Shown here one piece after another: positions 23,768 to 34,544 of a stretch of 64,000 nt of DNA. The stretch is from assembly GCA_963989385.1 (NCBI GenBank), contig OZ022510.1, positions 1,138,865-1,202,864 on the forward strand, read 5' to 3'. Origin of the DNA: Ctena decussata (taxonomy: Eukaryota; Mollusca; Bivalvia; Lucinida; Lucinidae). Position 1 is the stretch's first letter. Each line of letters begins with the position of its first letter. The notes under the pieces were generated by a model. That model was given only the letters and a program-made list of their open reading frames with translations. It did no database searches and was not told the DNA's origin. Position numbers and translations under genes: made by a program.

Positions 23768-24044
23768 CTGAAATTTGATTGGTGGACCGTGAGTGGGAGG
23801 AGCCTTAAAATATATGGGCACACCCCCATGAATTTTCATCATTGTTAGAAAGGCAAACAACGTAAACTTGTGACTTCCTGTTTGCTTCCCTGGAGAAAGT
23901 TCAATTCCTTAAAGCATATAAGGGAGCGAACTCATTCATTTAAGTATATATGGATATATTTTAAGCAAATAAATCCAGTCACACTAGAAGTATTTTTCCC
24001 TCTTCTCTTGCGTGGTCACTATAGAATGGTTTTCCTTTTGGGGG

Positions 24045-24150
24045 TTTTCTTTTTTTGATGTGTAAACGCCGACGATACACTCACAAACTGGATAAAGCCT
24101 GAAGGGTTTTATGTTAACTTTGTGAATTATTCGCCGACTTTTATATTCCG
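24045..24150. repeat. palindromic element related to 5522-5675
   Basis: GATGTGTAAACGCCGACGAT with ACACTCACAAACT is mirrored by AACTTTGTGAATTATTCGCC around AAAGCCTGAAGGGTTTT. A diverged copy of the 5522-5675 family. Confidence 0.65.
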
Positions 24151-24360
24151 AGTTTGCTTTTAATAAATATCAGAACACAAGACTAAGAGTAAAATGTGCA
24201 GCAAAACAAGTGACAGATAAGCGGGCACAACAAAGAAACCAAAGGCACAGCATTTTCTTCATAAGCCTAAAAGCTTTGTAATTTGTTTGAATAGCCAACC
24301 CAGATCCTTGTGATGGTATTGAAGAACCAATCAAAATATGTTTATCTTTTCTTAAAGAAC

Positions 24361-24443
24361 CTACCAAAATCTGTTTTATCAATGACAAAAGGAATTTTAT
24401 TGTCTTTCCATAGCCAGGCTTGAATAGCTACCGCATTGCGTTT
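24361..24443 (-). CDS. astacin mosaic protease exon: start of catalytic domain
   Basis: An 83 bp exon, phase 0 in and phase 2 out (CTTTCAG acceptor; GGTAG/GTTCTT donor). It encodes KRNAVAIQAWLWKDNKIPFV, the RNA...W...IPFVI pattern at the propeptide/catalytic junction of astacins. The donor GTTCTT is weak, but it is the one that keeps the frame into 23633-23767; the GTAGGT four bases earlier would not. Confidence 0.8.
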
Positions 24444-25293
24444 CTGAAAGATAAAATTAAAAAATAAATAATTAAATATAAAATACAAGTAACTGACTGA
24501 ATGCTGCCTGACTGACTAAATTAAATGACTGACTAACATAATGTTTTCAAATACATGAGGTCAGTGGCGCCTGTACGTAATGATGGCTTCTTAATTGCTT
24601 GGTCTCGATTTCTTTACACGTGATAAAGTATCAGACATTTACATCCTGAAATAACGTTTAGGAATATACCCTTTGTAATTGTTAATCAAGACAAAAATTC
24701 AGCTTCAATAGAGACTTGTTGAGTAATAAATCACTGTTTGGAGTGACTGTGTCAGTTGTAAAGTTGATCATTTCACGAGCGTGTAACGCGAGTGATATAT
24801 CTACTTATAACTGAGTGATAAACAATGATTTATCAGTCAACAAATCATTGTAAATATTGAACAATTTCGAATCAAACACACAAAATCACAGAAAGGCATG
24901 TTCATTCTTAAATTCTCCCAACCGCCCATCTAGTGTGCAAAATAATTCTGCCAAAAATGAAGACTGTGACAAGGGCTGATGTATGTACTTTCCACGCTTT
25001 TCTTGTGAAAAATAGACCCAGCACTGTCAAAAGTTAAGCAAATGCAGCTTGACGTCATTTGCTTTGACGACGGCGTTCGAAATTAGTAACGCGCGATGAA
25101 AAAGTGAAGTGTCTAAGAGGATTTCACTGCAATTTTCTATTGCCTCTTTAGGCGCACGCTGTGTTAGAATATACGCTTATTTTTAAACCGGTAATGGTTA
25201 AGAAGTAATGATCTCAGTTTTTAACTTTTATACTTTGCAACGCTACTTCCATTTGGGCGGTAAACCTGTTAGGTGTTAAATGACGGTATACAG

Positions 25294-25974
25294 AAAATCA
25301 CAGTATCCGAACTGACTGTACCATCTCTTCTGGTTTTCATAGCGTTGAATCGAGAGTACAAACATTCGCTTAAAAACAGTAGTCGGAAATCATTATGTTT
25401 TGAGATTTTATCCGGAACCTGCTGCGTCATTTATAGTTATTCAGCTTTGAAAATGTAAAGAGGTAAGTTTAATATAATTTGCTATTCGGTCTTTTATTTT
25501 ATTGCCCTGTACAATGTCGTGTATGGGTGGGTAGTAATTGGTACAGTATTCAAATCGCCCTTGGCATGATTCTAAAACCATTTTGAGCCTTTTTTACATG
25601 TTTTATAAAAAAATCTTTATAATAAAAGGAAGGCATTATCAATCTAAAGTTTGTTAGTTTTGATAATAGGATGATAGCTAGGTTTTGCACGACACAAACA
25701 CGTGTTGAATTAAGCTGCTCGGAATAAAATTCTGTGACGGCCATGAGGTTTTCGTTGTACAGGGTAACAAAGTAAAAGACCGAAAAGCAAATTATATTAA
25801 ACTTACCTCTTTGCATTTTCGAAGCTTAATAACTATAAATGACGCAGCAGACTCCGGATAAAATCTCAAAACATAATGATTTCCGACTACTGGTTACAAG
25901 CGAATTTTGTACCAACGATTCAACGCTATGACAACCGGAAGAGATGGTGCAGTCAGTTCGGATACTGTGAAAAT
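25294..25974. mobile_element. CACAGTATCC transposon, copy 1 (non-autonomous, Transib/RAG-like ends)
   Basis: The element spans 25299-25969 (671 bp) between CACAGTATCCGAAC and its mirror, with inverted repeats of about 215 bp. The 5 bp AAAAT occurs directly outside both ends (25294-25298 and 25970-25974). The interior has no transposase. Lies in an astacin intron. Confidence 0.8.
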
Positions 25975-26139
25975 AAGTGGGATAAAAAACGTCTATCTTA
26001 CGTCATATCGGAAATGATACCTACCGACCGTATTCGGAACATTGCCGGCCAATTCCGTGAATCAGTAGGAACTGGCCGAGAGATGTTCCGATACCTACCG
26101 ACCGTGGATATCCTTTACGACGAAGACAATAGTTAGGAT

Positions 26140-27715
26140 CTAGGTCCGGAAATCCGGTTGAAAATATGGCAGTTCCATGTGGTGACGATATGGCTGTGAA
26201 AATTTCTCTTCTCGTGCAGTTCTCGTCTAACAATGCAAGAGACCTCTTTGCATAATTTTCTGTGAAACTGAAATTATTCATTATGACATTTATCCTAAAT
26301 ATTTAGGTAATTTAAGGAAAATGAAATACTTTCATGGGAGAAACAACTCTGACATTTTCATTCTTGCCTCCCTTTTCACTAGGGATCAACCCTTAGGTAA
26401 GAATTTGGCTTTATGAAATGTTTTGTTCTCCAGAGAAGCAACTATGAAGACATAAAAAGTACTTCCTTTGTTTCCTCTGTTACTTCCCACACCGCCCCCC
26501 ACCCACACACACACAAAAAAAACGGCGTTAAAACATGGAGGTACACCCATCTATCTTGTCAAAAACATAAGCTAATACCGACTAAAAGATTCAAAGTTGT
26601 AGTTTTTCAGGAAGACACAGACACAAGAACAGAAACAGCAAAGTTATCCTTTGCTACTTGAATAGTATGGCTATCCCCATGGGATAACTAGCCCGTCATA
26701 CCGTTAATAAGAAATCGAGATAAGCAAACAAAAGAAGCGTTTAAATATATGATACAGTCATAAGACAGAATCGTAGTGTTTTCCTACCGATAAGAGGAAT
26801 AGAGTTTTTCTTTATTTTATTAAACATTTTGGGTAAAAAAGAATGGTGAGGATGCAGGATCAAACACGGGCGTAGCCAGTGCCAATTACCTGATACCTAA
26901 AATCATGTTTTATACTACTTGAGGGAAGCTGGAGGGTTACATCTCTGTCATAGTTCTTAGTGTCCTGTCTGTTAGCTGTTGGGTCTTTAAAAGTTTTGTC
27001 TATTTTTCAAAGTTTCAGCAATCAAATATACACAGATGCCTATTGATATTTAGTCAAGTTGGAAAAATTTCAATGCGCAAGTACATATTTTCGTATAGGC
27101 AGCTACGCCTTTGACGGAAACCCGAATGTTTTCTTGTATTTTCTTGCTAAAGCATGCGACGCAAATCACAACAAAAACAATACAAACCTACAATAAAACT
27201 CCTTTGTGTTGTGCTTCGGTAAATCTAAGACAAGATCCTTTAGCTCGTGCCATATATACGTTACCAACCGCAAGGAATCTGCGCAGATAGAGGCAGGTTT
27301 GTGAATACCATTTACTGCAAAAGAAGTGCATTGTGTGAGAAGGAAAAACATGGTATTGGCAAGTAACAACGACTCAGGCCAAACAGTGCCTCTGAAAATT
27401 CTGGTCAGAGTCTTTGCTAAACAATCCATTAATCTCTAAACTCAAGGAGTCTGATCTTGATTGACCAAGACTAAAACTAACAGTGTTGTTCTCTCGGCCT
27501 ACTGAGTTCGTTGATGTTGGAATATTCAGGTTATTGTGTTATCGCCTTATCCTATTGCTAGTTGAGTGCGTAACCTGTGTTGAGCATCCAATGTCCAGAG
27601 CAACAGACTCTCTAAATGCAAAAATTGGGTCTTCACTGTTTGTCGATGTCCTTTTTCTTGGTCTCCAGCCACGAATGGGTTAATCATAGGATTTTCATTC
27701 AAAAGGACAAAGTAC
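26140..27715. other. astacin 5' intron, one weak exon candidate
   Basis: No repeat family recognised. A minus-strand segment at about 27187-27315 has a good acceptor (CTTCTTTTGCAG) and donor (GTAG/GTTTGT) and stays open in phase 1. It cannot follow the signal-peptide exon directly, because phase 0 would begin with a stop. It could be a pro-region exon only if another exon intervenes. Confidence 0.35.
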
Positions 27716-27895
27716 AGGGGCCGTACTTATAAAACGACTTAAGTGGTTGCTATGCTGTTGCTATGGCTAAATTTCTTTGAAGGAGATTTCCTACAACTTT
27801 GAAATTTACTCTGGAGGAACAGTCTGAAAAAGATAGTTCCTCCAGAGCAAATTTCATGGTTATAGGAACTCTCCTTTATATAAATACGGCATCTG
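27716..27895. repeat. fold-back family B, copy 4
   Basis: Starts GGGGCCGTACTTATAAAACG, with the CTGGAGGAACAGTC centre, and ends ATATAAATACGGC. The right arm is partly eroded. Confidence 0.8.
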
Positions 27896-28140
27896 GTGAT
27901 ATGAAGTATTTGCAAATCTCGCAAGGGGCGAGATGGAAGACTCCAAAAATAATGACGTAAGGACTATGATTGGTTGGCATATATTAGTAGCAATATTTCA
28001 ACGTTAATAACTCTTCGTTTGACGCAGTTGTTTGTCCATAGGATCATTTTAACGGTGCATTCAGTTTTCAAATAAGAGGTTGCAGCAGAAGTCGCGGTGA
28101 GGTTTTATAATGGTCGGAACAAAATCGCCAAGCGGTCGCC

Positions 28141-28206
28141 GATCAGAATTAGTCGCAGTCAGTCTTTTGATCATGCACAAAAGACTAGTCGCGACTGATT
28201 CTGATT
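28141..28206. repeat. short imperfect hairpin
   Basis: GATCAGAATTAGTCGCAGTC and AGTCTTTTG are mirrored around ATCATGCA. The following 28230-28450 is rich in CGGCGATTGA-type degenerate repeats. Confidence 0.6.
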
Positions 28207-28761
28207 GCAGACTCGTTGCAATTGTTTTCTGGAAGTTGCCGATCATATTATTTTAGTTGCCGACCAGACTTTGGCTCTAAAATTTTGTAACCTTGTTGCG
28301 ACCTTTCGGCGGATTGTCGGCGACTGTCCGGCGATTGATCGCTGAATGATCGACAGCTAACCATTGCTGGGAAGGCGACTGATCAGCGGTTCGTCGGCGA
28401 TTGACCGGCGACCGATCGATGACTGTCGCCGACAGGTTTCAAGGAGGTTTCAAGCGTGCACCGACAGATCACCGAATGTTTGCAGTGCCGATTGCACCAA
28501 AAAGCTGTCTTCGCGGTCTGGCCTCATTTTACATGTATCACCAGTGTTCAAAGTCATGGTGTCATGGTGCAAAAAATATTTAGACCCTACTGAAATGAGT
28601 AAAAATGTTATTTTGTACATGGGTTTATTACAAATTAGTTATTTTTTAATGTTACTTCAGAAACTGAGAAAATGTAACAGTTCCAAACAACTTACCCGCC
28701 GTGTGATTTAATGCCTGAAAAATGATCATAATAATAAAAATAATATAATAATAATTCTTTA

Positions 28762-28996
28762 AGCCGCGACACGAAAAAATAAACTAAGAGGCATGTGCGC
28801 CCAGCAAAGACTTAAATCAGCCTAGGCATCCGCCCAGTCTGATTAGAGTCTTTGCTATCCGCATAGAGGTAGATTAGACCCTCTGCTATCCTTTTAGCGC
28901 TTAAAGAAATGTCTTATCAGACTGGGCGGATGCCAAGGCTGATCTTAGACTGTGCTTGGCGAACAACCACTTTGTTGGTTTTCTCGTGTCGCGGCC
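28762..28996. repeat. GAGCCGCG fold-back MITE, copy 6
   Basis: Left end AAGCCGCGACACGA, right end TCGTGTCGCGGCC; internal blocks intact. Confidence 0.85.
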
Positions 28997-29143
28997 GAAA
29001 AGATCATAAATACACCTGCCTTTTCTTTCGGTGATGCACAATGTCTACACGCTCGGCTGGGGTGCAGAAGGTCTAAGGGGTGAATGCCAAAGGGCCAGTC
29101 AGCGAACTAAAAACCTAGCAGTGAAGCTATGAACTTAACATTT

Positions 29144-29377
29144 GAGCCGCGACACGAGAAAACCAACGAAGTGGTTGTGCGCCAAGCGGAGACTCAAATC
29201 AGCCTGGGCATCCGCCCAGTCTCATCAGACTCTTCGCTAAGAGCTTAAAGGGTAGCTAAGGGTCTAAGCTGGCTCAATGCGGATAGTGAATACTCTGTTC
29301 AGACTGGGCGGATGCCCAGGCTGATCCGAGTCTGCGCTGGACGCACAACCACTTTGTTCGTTTTATCGTGTCGCGGC
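29144..29377. repeat. GAGCCGCG fold-back MITE, copy 7
   Basis: Left GAGCCGCGACACGAG, right CGTGTCGCGGCAC; ATTT is found on both flanks. Confidence 0.88.
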
Positions 29378-29501
29378 ACATTTAACGCATATCGGGTTTT
29401 GATAGTGATAAGCTCCATAATTAGTGTGCTGTGCGCAAGTAGCACCCACTGCCCATACGGTTATATGCCTTTAAAATTATTCTTATGTTTTACTATGGTA
29501 T

Positions 29502-31789
29502 TTATACACAGTGTATAAGCGGACAGTCACCAAATCGGAAGCGACAATTGACTGTACACCCGAAAATCATTAGTGACACATAAACAACTTGTGAGGTGAA
29601 CCGGTAAAAAGCAGGTAAGTCCTTATCGAATCTGTTCTTTTAGATGCGGTTTTCAACATCGGGGAGAGAATTAGATGTACTTCACCTGTAGCATTGTCAG
29701 TTTGACATATCACCGTCCAATCTCTGTGTAAAAATCAAGTTTTCCTGCTTAATCACCAGTTTTGCTTTATTTTCTGTCGATCGACACGGACAATCGGGGT
29801 TCAAAATACTAGAATTATGGCATCATTTCTGTTAAAACCAACATAAAATCATCGCTACACCTTTATCCTGTGATATTCAATAGCTGAATCCATCGAAACA
29901 TTACTTAAAACAAATATATTGCCTCCTGAATCGCACACTTTCGTCTCATTCGACTGTCCGACTAGTGACAACTGTACCTAATCATTAGCGACATATCAAG
30001 AAACAAAAACTGTCCGACTAGTAGTGATTGTATTTTCACATTCATGACGATAATTTTCAACAAATGCTTGAAAAAGGTAATAAGAATATCGCTTTGGATG
30101 CTTTCACTGGGATCATCATTTGGAGAGAAGGCTATCAAGCATTGCTGAAAGAAAGAAAAGATGGGTAAACAAATACAATATCGCAAAAAGTAATAAACCC
30201 CCCCCCCACACACACACACACACACACAAAATGAAATAAAAAGAATACATGGTAGTTAATGATGCCTGCATTAGCATTTAAGCATTTTTTCAGAAATTCG
30301 GAAGTATTTAAGCAGCGTTATATTGAATGGCCAATTCTACAAAGTTCATGACGTTGTAGGTGTACACTAGGGTTCTGTTCTCGGATCTATACCTTTCTTG
30401 TTTTTGTAAAGGAACTCGGATCGTTTCGGTCCTGAGTAGTTTCGGTCTGATTGGGTGATTTATTAGTTAGTTAGTGTAAAGCTAAATGGTAGGCTTAGGG
30501 TAGGGCAGGGCGAGGCTGGTGGGGTAGAAATGGGGAGTTTGTTTGTTTGGGTTAGCGGTCCGGTGCACAGTTAAGGTCATGACGAGCCAGTTAACTGTTC
30601 ATATACAAGCTTAGACTATCTAAGCAAGTGAAACGAATAACAGGTAAGTTCTCCGACAACAGTAAATGACAAGTACCGTTGGTTATAACCGCACATATTC
30701 AGGTATATTTCTGTGGGCACGTCAAGCTGTTTCCCAAGAGATGGGGAATTAGGAAAGACAGATAGGGTAGACGTGAAATAAAAAAAAAACACAAAAAAGC
30801 ACACAAAAAAAACTAGAACAACCCCCACATTACGCAGCTGATGCAAGCACACGCCCTCGTCCTACATTGTAATTGAGGTTAGGGAGAGCAAAGAGGATGT
30901 AGAAGGGTAGTATAGGGTATCAATGTAGATCTAGGTGACAATATTGTGCCGTTTGTAAAATATGTTTTCATATCTTTTAAGCTGCAAGTCTGACCATTGT
31001 AATTAGTTTCGCCTGTTGAAAACACATTCAAAATTCAAAATTCATTTTCTTTACACAGAGAAAATTCATAAACACTCTCAGTATTTTCAATTTATTTTGA
31101 ATCTTACGAATAAATCATTGAGCTTGCCATGCTAATCTGTTCAAATTTATAGTAGATATAAACAGCATACTGGACTTCTGAAACAAACTCAATCCAGTAG
31201 ATATTCTTACCCTCCGTTGTTGTTATATTTCGATAAAGAATACGTAAGAAAAAATATTTACTAACACATTTTCTGCTCAATAAGACTTACAAGAAAATCG
31301 TCGCTAGTCGTTCAACACCATTTTCTGTTTTTGTCACTAGTCGGACAGTCGAATGAGACGAACGTGTGCGATTCAGGAGGCAATATATTTGCTTTAAGTA
31401 ATGTTTCGATGGATTCAGCTATTGGATATCACAGGATAAAGGTGTAGCGATGATTTTATGTTGGTTTTAACAGAAATGATGCCATAAATCTAGTCTTTTT
31501 AACCCCGATAGTCTGTGTCGATCGACAGAAAATAAAGCAAAACTGGTGATTAAGCAGGAAAACACAGAGATTGGGTGGTGATATGTCAAACTGACAATGC
31601 TACAGGTGAAGTACATCTAATTCTCTCCCCGATGTTGAAAACCGCATCTAAAAGAACAGATTCGATAAGGACTTACCTGCTTTTTACCGGTTCACCTCAC
31701 AAGTTGTTTATGTGTCACTAATGATTTTCGGGTGTACAGTCAATTGTCGCTTCCGATTTGGTGACTGTCCGCTTATACACTGTGTTATA
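29502..31789. mobile_element. 2.28 kb transposon with RSS-heptamer ends (non-autonomous)
   Basis: The element spans 29507-31784. Each end is CACAGTGTATAAGCGGACAG or its mirror, and the inverted repeats run about 460 bp (29507-29970 and 31331-31784) and are nearly identical. TTATA lies directly outside both ends. The terminal heptamer CACAGTG equals the consensus V(D)J signal heptamer, and 5 bp duplications are the rule for Transib and RAG-like transposons. No transposase is seen in the 1.36 kb interior, which includes a (CA)n run at about 30200-30230. Confidence 0.8.
30040..30144 (-). CDS. uncertain pro-region exon candidate of the astacin gene
   Basis: A 105 bp minus-strand segment with a strong acceptor (TTTCTTTCTTTCAG) and a GTGAAA donor is open in phase 0-0. 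It could therefore splice between the signal-peptide exon (32620-32679) and the first catalytic exon (24361-24443). Against this, it lies inside the 2.28 kb transposon and its 35 residues lack the FEGD-type inhibitory motif usual in astacin propeptides. Chance is a serious alternative. Confidence 0.2.
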
Positions 31790-32619
31790 CAAACATGGCA
31801 AAAGGATACAAACGGAAGCAAACTATCTATTTTGTTCTTCTCCTTAACTTGAGGGCCGACCGACGGACAAACATCATTGACAAAGGTCTGGTATCTCGGG
31901 CATACAACGTTATCGACTGATTAATGATCAGGGGCTCACGTATACCCCTGGCCAGCGCCACTGCTTAATGAAAAACAAACAAACGAAAAACTGTCATACA
32001 AAGTTCCAAAGTCTGCGGCCTTGACCTTAAATCAGCAGCAGCATTCAGAAGACGTCAACAGCTATGACTCACCTTTAGAAGTAAACCATTAGGCTCCATT
32101 CAATTTTATTGGACCTAGAAGCAGAGCTTAAGTCTTAATTACGGACGCCTAGCCCGACCCAGGACCCTGAACAAGGGCATAGATATTGCATAATTATCAA
32201 CAGTAATGCTATAAAGATATTATTTACCAAACATGAAACTACATGTAATCTGACATGCGATTTTGGAGATAGGTTTAACGCAAAATCTTGAAGAAATAAA
32301 AAGTGCCTAAGTCCTATTATTGACCCTGGTTCCACTCAGTAGCCCCACTCTGGGGCTGATACACGCCACATTAAACGTAATGCTATAAAGATAGCATGTA
32401 CCGAATATGAATTGAATATGCAAAGGGGTTACAGAGATATGAGAAATCGAAAAGGATTCACGCGAAACTTTGACACATGTAAAAGTTGACACATAGACGG
32501 TCGAAGGAATTAACGAACAAACTAACAAGCAAATGAACGAACGGACGGAATGACAAAAACTTTATGTCATATTTCGTATGCCGGGGTATAAATAACAAGA
32601 AATCGTAACATGAAAGTAC

Positions 32620-32679
32620 CTGAGCTGGCTTAAAAACTGAAAGAACTCCGACAGCAAGAATAAATATCATGCATTTCAT
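32620..32679 (-). CDS. astacin mosaic protease exon 1: signal peptide
   Basis: From an ATG at 32679, 20 codons (MKCMIFILAVGVLSVFKPAQ) form a typical secretory signal peptide: a short positive start, a hydrophobic core and an Ala/Gln end. They run straight into a CAG/GTACTT donor in phase 0. It is the first signal-peptide exon upstream of the protease on the same strand, so I assign it to that gene. The link is inferred from order and phase, not proven. Confidence 0.6.
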
Positions 32680-33034
32680 ATTTTCATTTGCCTGTTAAAA
32701 TTATCTCATTTTTGTCAACGCTCTGCGATCAGGATTTCTCACATAACCACTTAAACTAAAGGAACAATCTGTTTACCTTGCAAATCCCCCTTAAATTGGA
32801 CATTTAATAAATGACAGTCTGAAATCACCCTTGAATTTGTAAAAAAAAATGATTTTACCACCAGGAGCTTTCTAAATAGAGTGCTGTCGGACAGGCAAAC
32901 GGTGTAGATCCAGATCAGACTGCTCCTAGTCTGATCTGGATCTACACTATTTGCGCAAGTATCATTGACTCAAACTTTAGGGCGTTTGCGGTTAATATCT
33001 TTAAACAAATAGTAACATATTTTTGATACCAGGT

Positions 33035-33716
33035 AATTACACAGTATCCGAACTACATGTACAATCTCTTCCGGTTTTCATAGCGTTGAATCGAGAGTAC
33101 AAACGTTCGCTTATAACCAGTAGTCGGAAATCATTATGTTTTGAGATTTTATCTGGAATCTGCAGCGTCATTTATAGCTATTCAGCTTCGAAAATGTAAA
33201 GAGGTGAGTTTAATATAATTTGCTCTTCGGTCTTTTACTTTATTACCTTGTACAATGTCGTGTATGGGTGGGTAGTAATTGGTACAGTATTCAAATCGCC
33301 CTTGGCATGATTCTTAAACCATTTTGAGCATTTTCTTACATGTTTTATAAAAAATCTTTAGAATAAACGGAAGGCGTTATCAATCTACAGTTCGTTAGTT
33401 TTAATAAAAGAATGATAGCTAGGTTTTGCACGACACAATCTCGTGTTAAATTCAGCTGTTCGGAAAAAAAAATCTGCGACGGCAAGGAGTTTTTCATTGT
33501 ACAGGGCAATAAAGTAAAAGACCGAAGAGAAAATTATATTAAACTTACCTCTTTACATTTTCAGAACCGAATAACTATAAATGACGCAGTAGATTCCAGA
33601 TAAAAACTCAAAACATAATGATTTCCGGCTACTGGTTATAAGCGAATTTTGTACTCTCGATTCAACACTATGAAAACCGGAGGAGATGGTACAGTGCGTT
33701 CGGATACTGTGAATTA
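33035..33716. mobile_element. CACAGTATCC transposon, copy 2
   Basis: The element spans 33040-33711 (672 bp), flanked by AATTA on both sides (33035-33039, 33712-33716). It has the same inverted repeats and interior as the copy at 25299, with scattered differences. It lies about 360 bp upstream of astacin exon 1. Confidence 0.82.
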
Positions 33717-34109
33717 TAAGTGGTTGCCCACTTAAAAGCGTCATATTAGTAGGACTAAACACCCAGTGTGCACTCAAGAACTTTGAATTAACCAGACAGG
33801 TACGACTAAACACAAAATCGGACCTGCGTGGCCGAGTGTTGACCCTTAAAGATAAGGTGTAAAACAAGTTGGTTTCTTTTAAAAGAACCCATAGAAAGGT
33901 CTGCTGCAGTGTCTTATATAGTTTAGTGGCCGGCTTTCGATCAGGACCTCGTCAGGGGCGTCTGCTGCATATAGTGTAACTGTATGTCAGATTTGCCAAA
34001 ATAGTCATAAATGAATGCCTAAACCCACCATAGCAGCAATTTACATTACCCTCGTCCATATATGAAAAACAACCAATCACTTGCCAAAGCAGAAATGGTA
34101 TGGATGGGT

Positions 34110-34308
34110 GGATTAATTGTGATTTTACGTCCTTTTAACAATATTTCAGTCATATCAGGACGCTGGGAGGGTGATTATGAAATGCTGTGTGCAATAGAAC
34201 CCAGTTTACAGTTAGATAGATTTTCGCGTCTAGCGGCCCAGTAGCGGGACTCGAACACGGGACGGCTAGATCAGTAGGCCAGCCCTAAATCTACTGAGCT
34301 AGGGCTCC
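34110..34308 (-). repeat. tRNA-derived SINE (same family as 17121)
   Basis: On the minus strand: GGAGCCCTAGCTCAGTAG head, GTTCGAGTCCCGC B box, and a body with ATATCAGGACGC mirrored relative to 17121-17335. Confidence 0.7.
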
Positions 34309-34544
34309 AAAAACGGTATGTATCTGAAAGGTGTCATTACCAGGTGCGCGATTGTTACTAGTCATTCTAGTCAATGGAGATAATAGTCACAATTGTCATG
34401 GATCTTATAAGCAATTGTGGTACCTGTACATATTTTACCCACTTTTTTTAACAAACAGCGTTTAGGTTTCAAAGACTTGCACACATACCGCTGGTACATG
34501 TACAAACGTGGGCTGCATCTATTCTATTCTATTTAATCCATTAT

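Noticed and set aside
25876..26136. Plus-strand 86-codon frame at the edge of the CACAGTATCC element
   Set aside because: It starts within the inverted repeat and runs into unrelated flank; no family resemblance.
27187..27315. Additional astacin exon
   Set aside because: Splice sites look good, but phase 1 in and phase 2 out do not join any neighbouring exon I can see.
29507..31784. Classification of the 2.28 kb element as hAT
   Set aside because: If the end is taken as CAGTG, the flanking 8 bp do not match; only CACAGTG with 5 bp TTATA is consistent.
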